Below, in pieces: positions 15,450 through 23,776 of a stretch of DNA of 25,278 nt. Numbering within the stretch: position 1 is the stretch's first letter; each line of letters begins with the position of its first letter. The DNA comes from a virus. A program made the translations under genes and the position numbers. The stretch spans positions 1-25,278 of the IMG/VR virus record IMGVR_UViG_3300046810_000495; one strand, written 5' to 3'. The notes below the pieces were generated by a model. It did no database searches, was not told the origin of the DNA, and saw nothing but the letters and a program-made list of their open reading frames with translations.

Positions 15450-15914
15450 TTAGCCGTAACGCGAATTCGACTTCGGAGGTGGCGAACGGCTAAATGCGGT
15501 GTTGCCGCGATACGGCGCCGTTGGCGGCGTAGCACGGACTTCAGTTACAGGTTCTGCAACTGGTTGATTGATGCGAGTTTTCTTCAGCGCCGGCGAGGAA
15601 AGCAGACGACCGGAGATCTCGGTTTGTTTCTTGTCCTTGGCGCGCAGGATGAGATTGCGGCCGGCCAGTACGAGGTACGAACCCTGGTGCTTGAAGAACA
15701 CCAGATTGGCTTCGTGGATCGCGTCGTTGTTGGGATCGATCAGAACCTTGTTGTCCGGGATGTCAGAATCGAGAGGGGTGATCTCGTTCAGCTTGACCGT
15801 AATCATGGGTCCTGAAGCGGCGGTGGTCAAAACCGACTGCAGGTTGTGCTCAATGCCTTTGAACATGAGCGACGTGTTTTTCCACTGACTCAAATCTTGT
15901 TTATTAGCGGGCAT
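15450..15914 (-). CDS. Unrecognised protein (154 residues); weak ParB/sulfiredoxin-fold resemblance
   Basis: The start is supported by CGAGGATTTGA before the ATG. Residues about 40-115 read as a short alpha/beta domain: a strand (MITVKLNEI), DSDIPDNKVLIDPNNDAIHE, a second strand pair (ANLVFFKHQGSYLVLAGRNLI), then a helix with basic residues. The Gly-Arg after the second strand sits where ParB-like domains carry their G-x-x-R motif, but the family signature is incomplete, so this is only a suggestion. The C-terminal 40 residues are a Pro/Ser/Arg-rich tail, probably disordered. A hairpin-TATG unit (16095-16063) lies about 150 bases upstream and may supply its late promoter. Confidence 0.7.
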   Translation of the reverse strand: MPANKQDLSQWKNTSLMFKGIEHNLQSVLTTAASGPMITVKLNEITPLDSDIPDNKVLIDPNNDAIHEANLVFFKHQGSYLVLAGRNLILRAKDKKQTEISGRLLSSPALKKTRINQPVAEPVTEVRATPPTAPYRGNTAFSRSPPPKSNSRYG

Positions 15915-16062
15915 TCAAATCCTCGAGAAGGTTAAGTAGTGAGCGTGGTGCTCTATAGCAGGGTATCTCCGGCTATTTTTCTACCGAATTGTTAGGGATG
16001 GGCAATTCCTCATTACCACTCAGTAAAGTGATATAGGCGTATTTTAGTCTAGAACCATACGT
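15915..16062. other. Leader region of the 154-residue gene
   Basis: This non-coding spacer lies between the hairpin at 16070-16095 and the ATG at 15914. It contains a second leftward TATG (16059-16056) and, at 16028-16036, GTGATATAG. The latter is one mismatch from the complement of the CTATATTAC element and is in the orientation of the downstream gene. No open frame is supported. Confidence 0.35.
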
Positions 16063-16095
16063 CATACAGCCCTCCAGCCCGGTTGGACTGGAGGG
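16063..16095 (-). terminator. Terminator hairpin after the prohead protease gene, followed by TATG
   Basis: CCCTCCAG (16070-16077) pairs with CTGGAGGG (16088-16095), six bases past the protease stop codon. Read leftward, TATG (16066-16063) follows three bases after the stem, and a second TATG follows at 16059-16056. No U-tract is present. It probably ends the RNAP-protease message, and TATG may begin the message for the 154-residue gene. Confidence 0.7.
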
Positions 16096-16101
16096 ACTGC
16101 G

Positions 16102-16896
16102 TTACCAGCCGAGGGACGGCGGACGTTGTGCAGCTTGCGATGGGAGATTCCAACCCATGGCATTGAACAGGGCTTGGCCTGAAATGATGCATGACTCTTG
16201 CGTGACGCCGACTTGTTGGCTGTCAACGTAGAGAGCCTTCTCCAAGTTAGCGCGAGTCATTTCCATTTCGAAGCCTTCCAGCGCTGGCGAGAAGTACTTC
16301 TCCGCCGTTGCAATACCAGGCTCGTTGACGTAGTCAAACGTCACCACTTCACGCAGTGCGCGTTCTTCGATGCCGAAACGAATCCGGTTATCGGTGAACG
16401 AACGAATGGAGAAGCAAACGTTCTCGTGTGGGTTCTGGAGTTGTTTCTCCAGTACAGCGCCCATCGGACCGTTAGGAGCCACCAGCGACATGATGACCAC
16501 GATTGGTTTGCCATCTTTGTCTTTTACGCTATCATGGTCCAGCCACAACTTCATGTGGTGGCAGCACACATTCTCTTCGTAGATCGACAGATTGCGACGA
16601 GCGAACTCTTGCTCACGGACCTTTTGTTCACGCGGGTCCATAGCACGTGGAGGTGGTTTCGGATGACCGTATTCACCACGCAATGCAGCGCGACCGATGC
16701 GACGCTGCAGCGAGCTGGACTGGTCTTCGAACAGATGGCGCGATGGTGCCAGCGGATAGAAAGCGCCGCCGGAGTTAAACACGTTCAACGCGCCAACGAT
16801 CATCGGGTAATAACCCTCAGGCGTTCGCTTCAGCTCACCCACCTTATTCGTACCAACCAACGAGTGGCAGGCATACATCACTGAATTGGGAGACAT
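16102..16896 (-). CDS. Prohead maturation protease (phiKZ gp175 / T4 gp21 type)
   Basis: This 264-residue serine protease of the herpesvirus-assemblin fold should cleave scaffold, capsid and inner-body proteins during head maturation. Three conserved elements are visible in the expected order: the His box GEYGHP (74-79, catalytic H78), the Ser box VCFSIRSF (160-167, catalytic S163), and VVTFDYVNEPGIATA (184-198), which matches the D-x-V-x-x-P-G element carrying the third residue, probably D188. The C-terminal 60 residues, rich in Gln, Ala and Pro, may be removed by self-cleavage. AAGGAAATAGC before the ATG overlaps the end of the upstream gene, whose stop lies one base away. Its position before two virion genes and the beta subunit gene mirrors phiKZ gp175-178. 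Confidence 0.88.
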   Translation of the reverse strand: MSPNSVMYACHSLVGTNKVGELKRTPEGYYPMIVGALNVFNSGGAFYPLAPSRHLFEDQSSSLQRRIGRAALRGEYGHPKPPPRAMDPREQKVREQEFARRNLSIYEENVCCHHMKLWLDHDSVKDKDGKPIVVIMSLVAPNGPMGAVLEKQLQNPHENVCFSIRSFTDNRIRFGIEERALREVVTFDYVNEPGIATAEKYFSPALEGFEMEMTRANLEKALYVDSQQVGVTQESCIISGQALFNAMGWNLPSQAAQRPPSLGW

Positions 16897-16897
16897 G

Positions 16898-17623
16898 CTA
16901 TTTCCTTAACAGGGCTTCAATGCGTTCAACCCGTTCCGTTGGCGTAACCAGTGCCGATACCAAGCCGTCCTTCGCATAGCTACCAGCCAGCTTATTCAGG
17001 GTATTGGTTGCAGCATAGGCCACACTACGTAGTGGGATGGTCGCGGGTTTCTTTTTGATCAGGTCTTCTTCGGTGTTGATGACTTGGCGGTAATAGATCG
17101 CGCGGTCTTCCTCATCACGAGTGATCAGGGAAACCATCATTTCCGTTACCTCTTGCTGCTGACCAATGCTGGCACCTGCGTGGTAACCAGCTGTGTCGAA
17201 CAACATACCCATCTCTTCGTAACCGAGGTACCAAGGCGCTCGACCTTTAGCGAGGATCTCGTCGTAGATGGAATACACCAACGTATCCACCTTCACCAAT
17301 TGCAACGAAGGACAAACCGTCGCACCTGGATCAAACGTGAACTCGTAATACTCATCTTCATCGTACATCACCTTAGAGGTGGAACTTGGCGTGAGCCGCA
17401 TCATGGCATTGGCAATTGAAACACCGTAGTACTGGTCTTCTACGATGATCGCAAAAATACCAACAATACGTGTTTCAATCCCAACGAAAGCTAAGTCCCG
17501 TTCAGCAAAGCGAACCGGAACGACGATCTTACAACCTTTGGTCGTAACCAAACGATCGCCTTCCAATTCACGCAGATAGGACTGAACCTTAGCGGCATCA
17601 TGGATGTAATGGCGGTGATCCAT
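16898..17623 (-). CDS. Probable virion-associated protein (phiKZ gp176 position)
   Basis: The product is 241 residues. The ATG at 17623 has a modest ribosome binding site (AAAGGG, about 9 bases upstream). The N-terminal half is beta-rich, with alternating hydrophobic strands (KIVVPVRFAERDLAFVGIETRIVGIFAIIVEDQYYGV, about 32-68), and the C-terminal half is helical with acidic stretches. No catalytic motif, signal peptide or membrane span is seen. The stop lies one base before the protease ATG, and 18 bases separate it from the upstream gene, so the three are one operon. The structural assignment is by synteny with the phiKZ gp175-178 cluster only. Confidence 0.68.
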   Translation of the reverse strand: MDHRHYIHDAAKVQSYLRELEGDRLVTTKGCKIVVPVRFAERDLAFVGIETRIVGIFAIIVEDQYYGVSIANAMMRLTPSSTSKVMYDEDEYYEFTFDPGATVCPSLQLVKVDTLVYSIYDEILAKGRAPWYLGYEEMGMLFDTAGYHAGASIGQQQEVTEMMVSLITRDEEDRAIYYRQVINTEEDLIKKKPATIPLRSVAYAATNTLNKLAGSYAKDGLVSALVTPTERVERIEALLRK

Positions 17624-17641
17624 CGATGCTGCCCTTTACGG

Positions 17642-19069
17642 TTACGGGTTGCCTGGAACGATCAGCGAAGCAACCCACGCGGAGATGTACCACAGGGTTG
17701 CGATGGCGCCGGCTTCGCGTGGTGTCAGGGCGGGATTTCGTTTGGCTTCTTCGTCCATCTTGCCCAGGATCAGTTCGGCCGGGGTGTTCGAGAACGAAGT
17801 ACGGCATACCAGACGCAAGCACATCACGTGCAGATCTTCCGTGTCCTTGATGGTCATGGTGCTCAGCACCTGCTTGAAGCAGTCCATCTCCATCTTGATG
17901 TTCTGCGGCGTACGGGTTTCGCCGGCTTCGTTCGGCTTGGCTAGGATGCTTTCGTACGACAGGATCAGCTGGTCGCGCAGGTAGGTGAAACGAGCTGTGC
18001 TGTCACGCGAGGTCAGGATGTTCGACGTGATGCGCCACGAGTTCAGGTACTCAGCCGCGTTTGCGGTGATCGCGTCCACGGTGAACTGCTGCTTGCCGGA
18101 AGCGGCCATGCCGTACAACACGTCGGTGTTACCACCCTGTGCCAGCCATTCGCGATACACCGGCGGGAAGACGCGGATCTCGTTCATGACGATAGCACGC
18201 ACCAGCGTGCCATTCTTGATGGCGGCATCGTTGCGTTCCATCTGGATCGACAGCATGTGGCCGGCCTGGCCCATGATCTGCTTGAGCGCTTCGCGATAGT
18301 CCTTCAGCGACAGCGAGCTGCCTTCGAACACGGTATCGTTCTCGGACAGGTTGCGGGCGATGCAGAACACCAGCGTCATGTTCATGGCTGACTTATCCAT
18401 GCGCTCGAAGAAGCCACGGTTGTCGCCGCCGTTCTTGAACGTGAAGAAGTTCTCGTACACGGTTATCAGCTGGTATTCCGGCAGCGAAGCCGCCCACGGG
18501 ATCAACACTTCGTCGATGGACGCGATGCCCGTTTCCAACAGCTTCAGCACTTCGTCCGGCGCCAGGGTAGGACCGTTGATAGCCAGACGTGGTTCAGCGT
18601 TCGGCCAGTTGACGAACTGGTCTACCAGCTTACGGAAGTTCGGACCGTACAGTGCTGGGCAGTCTTCTTCTTCCGTGATCTTGATCTTGGACAGTTCAGC
18701 CACCGGCGCATTCGACAGACGCATGGTGACCAGATCCAGCAGCTCAGCGATGCGCGGGGCCACACCACTGCGGGCCACGTTCAGGGCATTGAGCACGCCG
18801 GTCTTGCCGGCTTGGATGAAGTCCTGCATCGCGTAGTCGTGACGGGACTTGTCGAAGACGCCTTCCTTGGTGTTAGCGCTTTGTTCGAGGCGGAAGAAGT
18901 CCAGCGACACTTCGCCGGAGTCCAGCTTGATCGCCATGTCAGGCGTGGCATAGCACGACTCGACCAGGTGATGCAGCGGCGAGCCAGCCAGCGGTTTCAG
19001 GATGACGTTGTTGGCGTCGAATTGTTCTGCCAGCGCCATCGCTGAGAAAATTGCGTCAGAGCTGAGCAT
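17642..19069 (-). CDS. Probable virion (head/inner-body) protein (phiKZ gp177 position)
   Basis: The product is 475 residues and predominantly alpha-helical and acidic, with many Asp/Glu-Leu-Ala segments and no catalytic motif. GGAGGTGTATAA directly precedes the ATG, the strongest Shine-Dalgarno sequence in the window, and overlaps the stop of the 65-residue gene, which ends one base before this ATG. Codon use is strongly C/G-ending, so high expression is expected. The C-terminus has a hydrophobic segment (EAGAIATLWYISAWVASLIVPG, about 450-471) that could be a membrane-active or packing helix. The phiKZ protein at this position is, as I recall, a processed head protein. I have no direct evidence here. 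Confidence 0.7.
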   Translation of the reverse strand: MLSSDAIFSAMALAEQFDANNVILKPLAGSPLHHLVESCYATPDMAIKLDSGEVSLDFFRLEQSANTKEGVFDKSRHDYAMQDFIQAGKTGVLNALNVARSGVAPRIAELLDLVTMRLSNAPVAELSKIKITEEEDCPALYGPNFRKLVDQFVNWPNAEPRLAINGPTLAPDEVLKLLETGIASIDEVLIPWAASLPEYQLITVYENFFTFKNGGDNRGFFERMDKSAMNMTLVFCIARNLSENDTVFEGSSLSLKDYREALKQIMGQAGHMLSIQMERNDAAIKNGTLVRAIVMNEIRVFPPVYREWLAQGGNTDVLYGMAASGKQQFTVDAITANAAEYLNSWRITSNILTSRDSTARFTYLRDQLILSYESILAKPNEAGETRTPQNIKMEMDCFKQVLSTMTIKDTEDLHVMCLRLVCRTSFSNTPAELILGKMDEEAKRNPALTPREAGAIATLWYISAWVASLIVPGNP

Positions 19070-19267
19070 TTATACACCTCCACGGAAAACGGAGAACTGG
19101 GATTGGATCTGGGTCAGCGCCATCGAGCGCACGGCGCCCGTGGTCAGCTCATTGCCGCCCACCATATCGGCGACGTCATTGCCCAGTACTTCTTTGGCGA
19201 TACCGCAAACCAGTTCCGCAGCGTTAGCCAACGTCACGACGGTCTGCAGCGATGCAGGGTTTTTCAT
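19070..19267 (-). CDS. Small unrecognised protein (65 residues)
   Basis: The ATG at 19267 follows AAAGGAATCATAC, a good ribosome binding site. The peptide is Ala/Val-rich with amphipathic helices (TLANAAELVCGIAKEVLGNDVADMV) and a polar C-terminus ending FRGGV. Its stop codon directly abuts the start of the 475-residue gene, and the ribosome binding site of that gene lies in its last codons, so the two are translationally coupled. It is the first gene after the palindromic hairpin at 19305-19328. Tight coupling to a probable head protein suggests a partner or chaperone-like role, but that is a guess. Confidence 0.7.
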   Translation of the reverse strand: MKNPASLQTVVTLANAAELVCGIAKEVLGNDVADMVGGNELTTGAVRSMALTQIQSQFSVFRGGV

Positions 19268-19304
19268 GTATGATTCCTTTGGTTACAGAAAGAGAAAGCG
19301 AATC

Positions 19305-19328
19305 GCAGAGGAGCCTAGGCTCCTCTGC
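19305..19328 (-). terminator. 24-base perfect palindrome after the beta subunit gene
   Basis: GCAGAGGAGC (19305-19314) pairs with GCTCCTCTGC (19319-19328) around CTAG; the whole 24 bases are self-complementary. It lies three bases past the stop codon of the beta-subunit gene. Read leftward, it is followed by a pyrimidine-rich stretch rather than a clean U-tract, and no TATG is adjacent. It probably attenuates or ends the RNAP message before the 65-residue gene. Confidence 0.65.
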
Positions 19329-19331
19329 TGG

Positions 19332-22300
19332 TTAAGACTCGTATGCCGCGACCGCCTCTTGACCTACCAGGTCCGAGAGGATGTTGTACATGCCGATGAC
19401 GTAAGGGGACTCAACAATACGGTTATCGATCGAAACTGCACCGAATACCGCGTCAATCATTTCCCCCTTCTCCGTGCGATACTCACCAACCAGCTTCTTA
19501 CCAACAACGGTTTTCATCTGGTTAGCGAACACACCCTTATCGCCTTCCCCCATAATGACTTCTGAGGTAATGTAGATGCGGATGCAGAGATGGTCGTACT
19601 GCAGAGGCTCACCTTCGACGCGGAATGCTTCGTCCACGTTGCCGGTCAACACTTTACGGCCAGTCGATTTGAAGCGATCGGCAAAGACTTTGTCGGAAGC
19701 ATCGGCAATGGCACGCAGCGAATCGCTCATGTCTTCTTTATCGCCGTGATAGTACGCTTCGATGCGTTCAACCACCCCTTTCACTTTCGCTTGAGGAGCA
19801 AGGTTGCTCAGGATTTTCAAGGTATCCAACGACTCGGCGTCAAACAGATTCGCTTGACTCGTGACGGCGTCCTCGATTATGCATAAAATATCTTCGCTAT
19901 TGAGCAGCTGGCCGACTTTCACCAAATTGTTTACAGCCTGATCGAACGTGACGACGATGTCCGAGAACTTGGAGACTTTGGTGCTCAGCTTTTCAGCGAT
20001 CCGGGATGACAAGGCCGAAGAGTCTTCCAGCGTCTCAGGAATTTCCATCAACACTGTCTTCACCAACAGACCTGCTTTCCAAACAACGTTGCTCGGATTC
20101 AAGATATCCGGTTCGAAGAATCCCGTGTTGTAGACCACAACGTGGCCTTTCTTGAACTCTTGACCAACTTTCACGTTAGCCACGATTTCGTGGGGGATTA
20201 CCAAACCTGCCGCATTGCCGAAACGACGACCAATCTCGTAACCCTGCAGCGTGCCATCGGCAAACTTCACGATAACGCCGGTTGGTGCAACAGAGACCAC
20301 CTTACCATCTTGCGGTACCGAAGCAGCGTACATGTCACCAGTGCGATGAGCGATCACTTGCTCGTAGCCAGTACGAACTGGCATCTGGTGATAACCAGCA
20401 CAGGCCACACCGTGGGAGTGTTGAATGCCGATGAAGTTAACACGCTTTGGATCATCACGGTCACTGGCCACTGACAACAGAGCTGACGTGGACAGCAGTG
20501 GGGTCGCGCCCATCGACTTGTCGTAAGGACGCCCCATACCACGCAAGGACACGAACTGTGGGTCAGCACTGGTGTAGGTATTGATTGCCACATCAGAGCT
20601 ATCCACCGTATCGCTGGAGATCATCCCCATGTCATTGCGGTGATACTTACGAGTTGCCTTCGTCATGGTCCGACTGTTACGTCCGCCCACACCGTTGTAC
20701 GTTACCGCTTCCTGTTCCTTCAGGTTCTGGATCGGGTTGATGTCGTTAACTTGCGTCTTCGACGGATCGGTTTGGATATTGGTAAAGACAGCAAACGGGT
20801 CCATGTTCAGCGGCGAGCGCGACTTACCTGCGCTACCATTGTGTTGACGGATAGAACGCACCATCTCCGAATACACCGCACCCGCCATCCGTTCGTAGCC
20901 ACGCAAGCGCAGCACAGAACCGTCCAGCTCATCCGGATGGCTATCCGACAGCAACATGCTAGCAGCGCGAATCAGCAGCGCCCGCATGTCGGTTGGTTCA
21001 CCCATCTCCAACAACAAGTCATGCGTGATCGGATCAATGAACATCTGGTAAAACAGATCCATCTCACGGATGTACCGCACGCCCAAACCAGCTGCTTCCA
21101 GCACGTTCAGGTAAACTTCCTTGCTGTTGAACAGATGCACGTTGTAACGACGAATGTGCTTGTGGTACTCGTTGAAGCCACCCAGCAGCAAACCGGCCAA
21201 ATGATCGCTTTTGCTGAACACGATGCTTTCGTCGTTAAAGACAACCGACTCTTCGCCGCTGTGCATGTTCAAACGCGTACCCGCTGGAACGCGACGGATC
21301 TTGGTTTGCAACAACGCAAGCATGGGTTCCAGACCCATCTCGTACGCCAGGATGACACCCAACGGCATAGGCGCTCCGCTGATCTTCATCACTGCGATAT
21401 CAACCGGCGCTTTCTGACGATCCAGTCCAGCCAACGGCTCAAAGGCACCGACGTTAGTCAACAGCTCGCCTTCCCCTTTCCAATCTGCACCCGCAATGAT
21501 AACAGACGAGGATTTGTCGATCAGCAGGTAATGCGAACCCATGGTCGACTTACCTGCGATAATGGTTCCATCCTGTTCTAGGTGTGCCATCACATCCTTG
21601 CCGAACAACTCTTCACGCTTGGTGTGGTCGAACGACAGGTTAAAGGTCAGCGTGCCGAGGTTGCGAGGATACACTGCCAGCTTAAGCGTAAAGCTCACGA
21701 AGCCAGAAGCCAGGATGGAATACAGTCGCGGTACCTTGGACAGGTTATCCGACATGTCACCAGGGTGACCGTTGGTGATGAACTCGTCCGCATCGTCGAG
21801 CATCTTCGCCATCAAGTTGTTGATCAACCAAGTGGCGTAGTTATTTACCTTCTTCTCGCTACGGCGAACGAACGCCTTGCCGTAATAGCTGGTCAGGGCT
21901 ACCGAGTCAGGCGACACCTTGACGATCGGCAGTTCGGTACGCTGCTTACGCAGACTGTACTTTACACCATTCGACATGTAGCTACCGTCAGGGTCAATCA
22001 CAGGCAACTTGAAGCGCACCGTAGAAGCTGTGCCGTCGGTCGGCATAACCCGCGCGGTGTAGATCTGATAGTTACCCATCAGACTGTAGACCTGTTCGAC
22101 TTCGTAGTCGGTGATCGCATAGCCGGCCTGTGAGAAGCACATCACCATCGACGCAACGTCACGTTGCATGATGTCTTTGATGTAGCGCTTATCGAAGTCC
22201 AGCAAGGACGACTTCAGCATGGATTTGTCCGGAACAGACGGCAGGTCAATGATCGACGACGATGCATCCACCTTGAGTGCTTCAGGTGGAATGGTCACGA

Positions 22301-23774
22301 ACTGATCCAGCGTCATGTGGGCGTCTGGCGAGACGATCGTCTTGTACTTGCTGGACAGGGTTTCGTAGTGGCGATACTGCGCTGCCGACAACGAGCCACT
22401 ATTCAGCTGACGATTGGCGATTTTCATCAGAGCCAAGTCATGTGGCAGACGTTTCATCTCAGGGATAGGAACGTTCACCACTTGCGGCGTATCGACCCAG
22501 GAAGCACGCTTGTCTACCTCACCAGCGTCAGCCACGGTAGTAACCGCGTTAACGTCCCGCAGCTTTTCCATCTCTGCCAGGTCGTCGTCAATTTGTTGAT
22601 CGAGTTTCGTATCAACCACCACGGTTTGCGCAGTGTCTTCCGGTTTCTCGTCCAACACTTCATCCACACGGTTGCGCATGGTCTGCGTTGCGATCTTGGC
22701 CACACCAGTGGTTGGGTCCAAGGTTGCGGGACCTGACCCAACCTTCGTCACCGTTGTTCCCAGCTCCTTCTTCAGGTCAACGGCGTCGTCGTGATCAAGC
22801 ACTTGGTTATTGGCCAGGTCCGTGATCTCTGGCGCAGCCACGGTACGCAGCTGAGTGATCGACATGAAGAAACGCAAGATGCGGTTCTGGTAACGTTCAG
22901 GGTCGATCAGGTTCGGTGCTGGCTTTTCGTTAGGACCCAGTTCACTGTCCAACGGTTTACGCCATGCATCCAGCATCCCCAGATTGAGGGTAGTCCACTT
23001 GCCGGATTCGATGAACACCAGGTTCACACGGCTGAGTTTGTCCTTTGGTACCAGCGACAGCAGCGAGTTACTGCGGTTAGGGCCGAACCATTTCCATACT
23101 TCAGCGAGGAACAGCCGCTCCTGCGTATCGAAGATGGAAACCAGGCGCGTTTGCGGTGCGGTAGGAACCATCTTCTCGTACAGTTGCAGTTGCGAACGTG
23201 CTGGCAGGATCTGTGGCATACGGCACACCACGAACTGGGGACGGTCGGTCATCTTCGCCAGCTTGGCGATTTCTGTCCAGACAGTCAGTTCAATGTTGTA
23301 CCACTCGTTGTAGTTGTTAAATGCGTTACGTGGATAACGCACGGTGTGTGGCAGCAGACCGTAGTTGTATACCAACAGACTGGTAGCATCCGGCAGAGCA
23401 CGCTCCACATCCGGCGCAGGTTTGAAGCGACGGTAGTGATGGTGGTACTGACGAATCATGGCAGCTGGCTGCACCGTGGAACGAACTGGTTGACCAACCA
23501 CACCAGGTGCCATACCCAAGACGTGGTGCATCAACACAGGACGCGATACTGCTTTCTGCAACACACGGTCATCTTTGACGATGGCGGCAGAGAAACCCTG
23601 CAGCGCTACGTCTTGTTCAGTGGGACCGTACTTGGTCGGGTTGTCGTGAGCCAGGTGAACAATCGAACGACGCGGCAGCTGGAAGGTTTCCAGATGACCG
23701 AAGCGCGGTTGCATCAACTGTTCTACACGACGCACACCGAAGTTCCGGTAGAAGATAGGGAAATCAAGAAGCAT
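19332..23774 (-). CDS. Virion RNA polymerase beta-like subunit (phiKZ gp178-like)
   Basis: This 1480-residue homologue of bacterial RpoB should be packaged in the virion and injected to transcribe early genes. Residues 1008-1069 (QVNDINPIQNLKEQEAVTYN onward) correspond to the fork-loop/rifampicin-pocket region ([20 protein letters not shown] in E. coli). Residues 1114-1138 (FIGIQHSHGVACAGYHQMPV then RTGYE) match the SNMQRQAVP...VGTGME block. Residues 1409-1420 (GEGDKGVFANQM) match the GRHGNKGV catalytic-lysine block; the second lysine (K1413) is retained, while the first appears replaced. About 430 N-terminal residues precede any part I can align, ending in an acidic Asp/Thr-rich linker (about 330-430). 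The ATG lies two bases after the beta' stop. Confidence 0.92.
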   Translation of the reverse strand: MLLDFPIFYRNFGVRRVEQLMQPRFGHLETFQLPRRSIVHLAHDNPTKYGPTEQDVALQGFSAAIVKDDRVLQKAVSRPVLMHHVLGMAPGVVGQPVRSTVQPAAMIRQYHHHYRRFKPAPDVERALPDATSLLVYNYGLLPHTVRYPRNAFNNYNEWYNIELTVWTEIAKLAKMTDRPQFVVCRMPQILPARSQLQLYEKMVPTAPQTRLVSIFDTQERLFLAEVWKWFGPNRSNSLLSLVPKDKLSRVNLVFIESGKWTTLNLGMLDAWRKPLDSELGPNEKPAPNLIDPERYQNRILRFFMSITQLRTVAAPEITDLANNQVLDHDDAVDLKKELGTTVTKVGSGPATLDPTTGVAKIATQTMRNRVDEVLDEKPEDTAQTVVVDTKLDQQIDDDLAEMEKLRDVNAVTTVADAGEVDKRASWVDTPQVVNVPIPEMKRLPHDLALMKIANRQLNSGSLSAAQYRHYETLSSKYKTIVSPDAHMTLDQFVTIPPEALKVDASSSIIDLPSVPDKSMLKSSLLDFDKRYIKDIMQRDVASMVMCFSQAGYAITDYEVEQVYSLMGNYQIYTARVMPTDGTASTVRFKLPVIDPDGSYMSNGVKYSLRKQRTELPIVKVSPDSVALTSYYGKAFVRRSEKKVNNYATWLINNLMAKMLDDADEFITNGHPGDMSDNLSKVPRLYSILASGFVSFTLKLAVYPRNLGTLTFNLSFDHTKREELFGKDVMAHLEQDGTIIAGKSTMGSHYLLIDKSSSVIIAGADWKGEGELLTNVGAFEPLAGLDRQKAPVDIAVMKISGAPMPLGVILAYEMGLEPMLALLQTKIRRVPAGTRLNMHSGEESVVFNDESIVFSKSDHLAGLLLGGFNEYHKHIRRYNVHLFNSKEVYLNVLEAAGLGVRYIREMDLFYQMFIDPITHDLLLEMGEPTDMRALLIRAASMLLSDSHPDELDGSVLRLRGYERMAGAVYSEMVRSIRQHNGSAGKSRSPLNMDPFAVFTNIQTDPSKTQVNDINPIQNLKEQEAVTYNGVGGRNSRTMTKATRKYHRNDMGMISSDTVDSSDVAINTYTSADPQFVSLRGMGRPYDKSMGATPLLSTSALLSVASDRDDPKRVNFIGIQHSHGVACAGYHQMPVRTGYEQVIAHRTGDMYAASVPQDGKVVSVAPTGVIVKFADGTLQGYEIGRRFGNAAGLVIPHEIVANVKVGQEFKKGHVVVYNTGFFEPDILNPSNVVWKAGLLVKTVLMEIPETLEDSSALSSRIAEKLSTKVSKFSDIVVTFDQAVNNLVKVGQLLNSEDILCIIEDAVTSQANLFDAESLDTLKILSNLAPQAKVKGVVERIEAYYHGDKEDMSDSLRAIADASDKVFADRFKSTGRKVLTGNVDEAFRVEGEPLQYDHLCIRIYITSEVIMGEGDKGVFANQMKTVVGKKLVGEYRTEKGEMIDAVFGAVSIDNRIVESPYVIGMYNILSDLVGQEAVAAYES

Positions 23775-23776
23775 GT

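Noticed and set aside
15374-15535. Longer start for the 171-residue gene
   Set aside because: It would overlap the 3' end of the preceding gene and lacks a ribosome binding site; AAAGGAAGA precedes the ATG at 15373.
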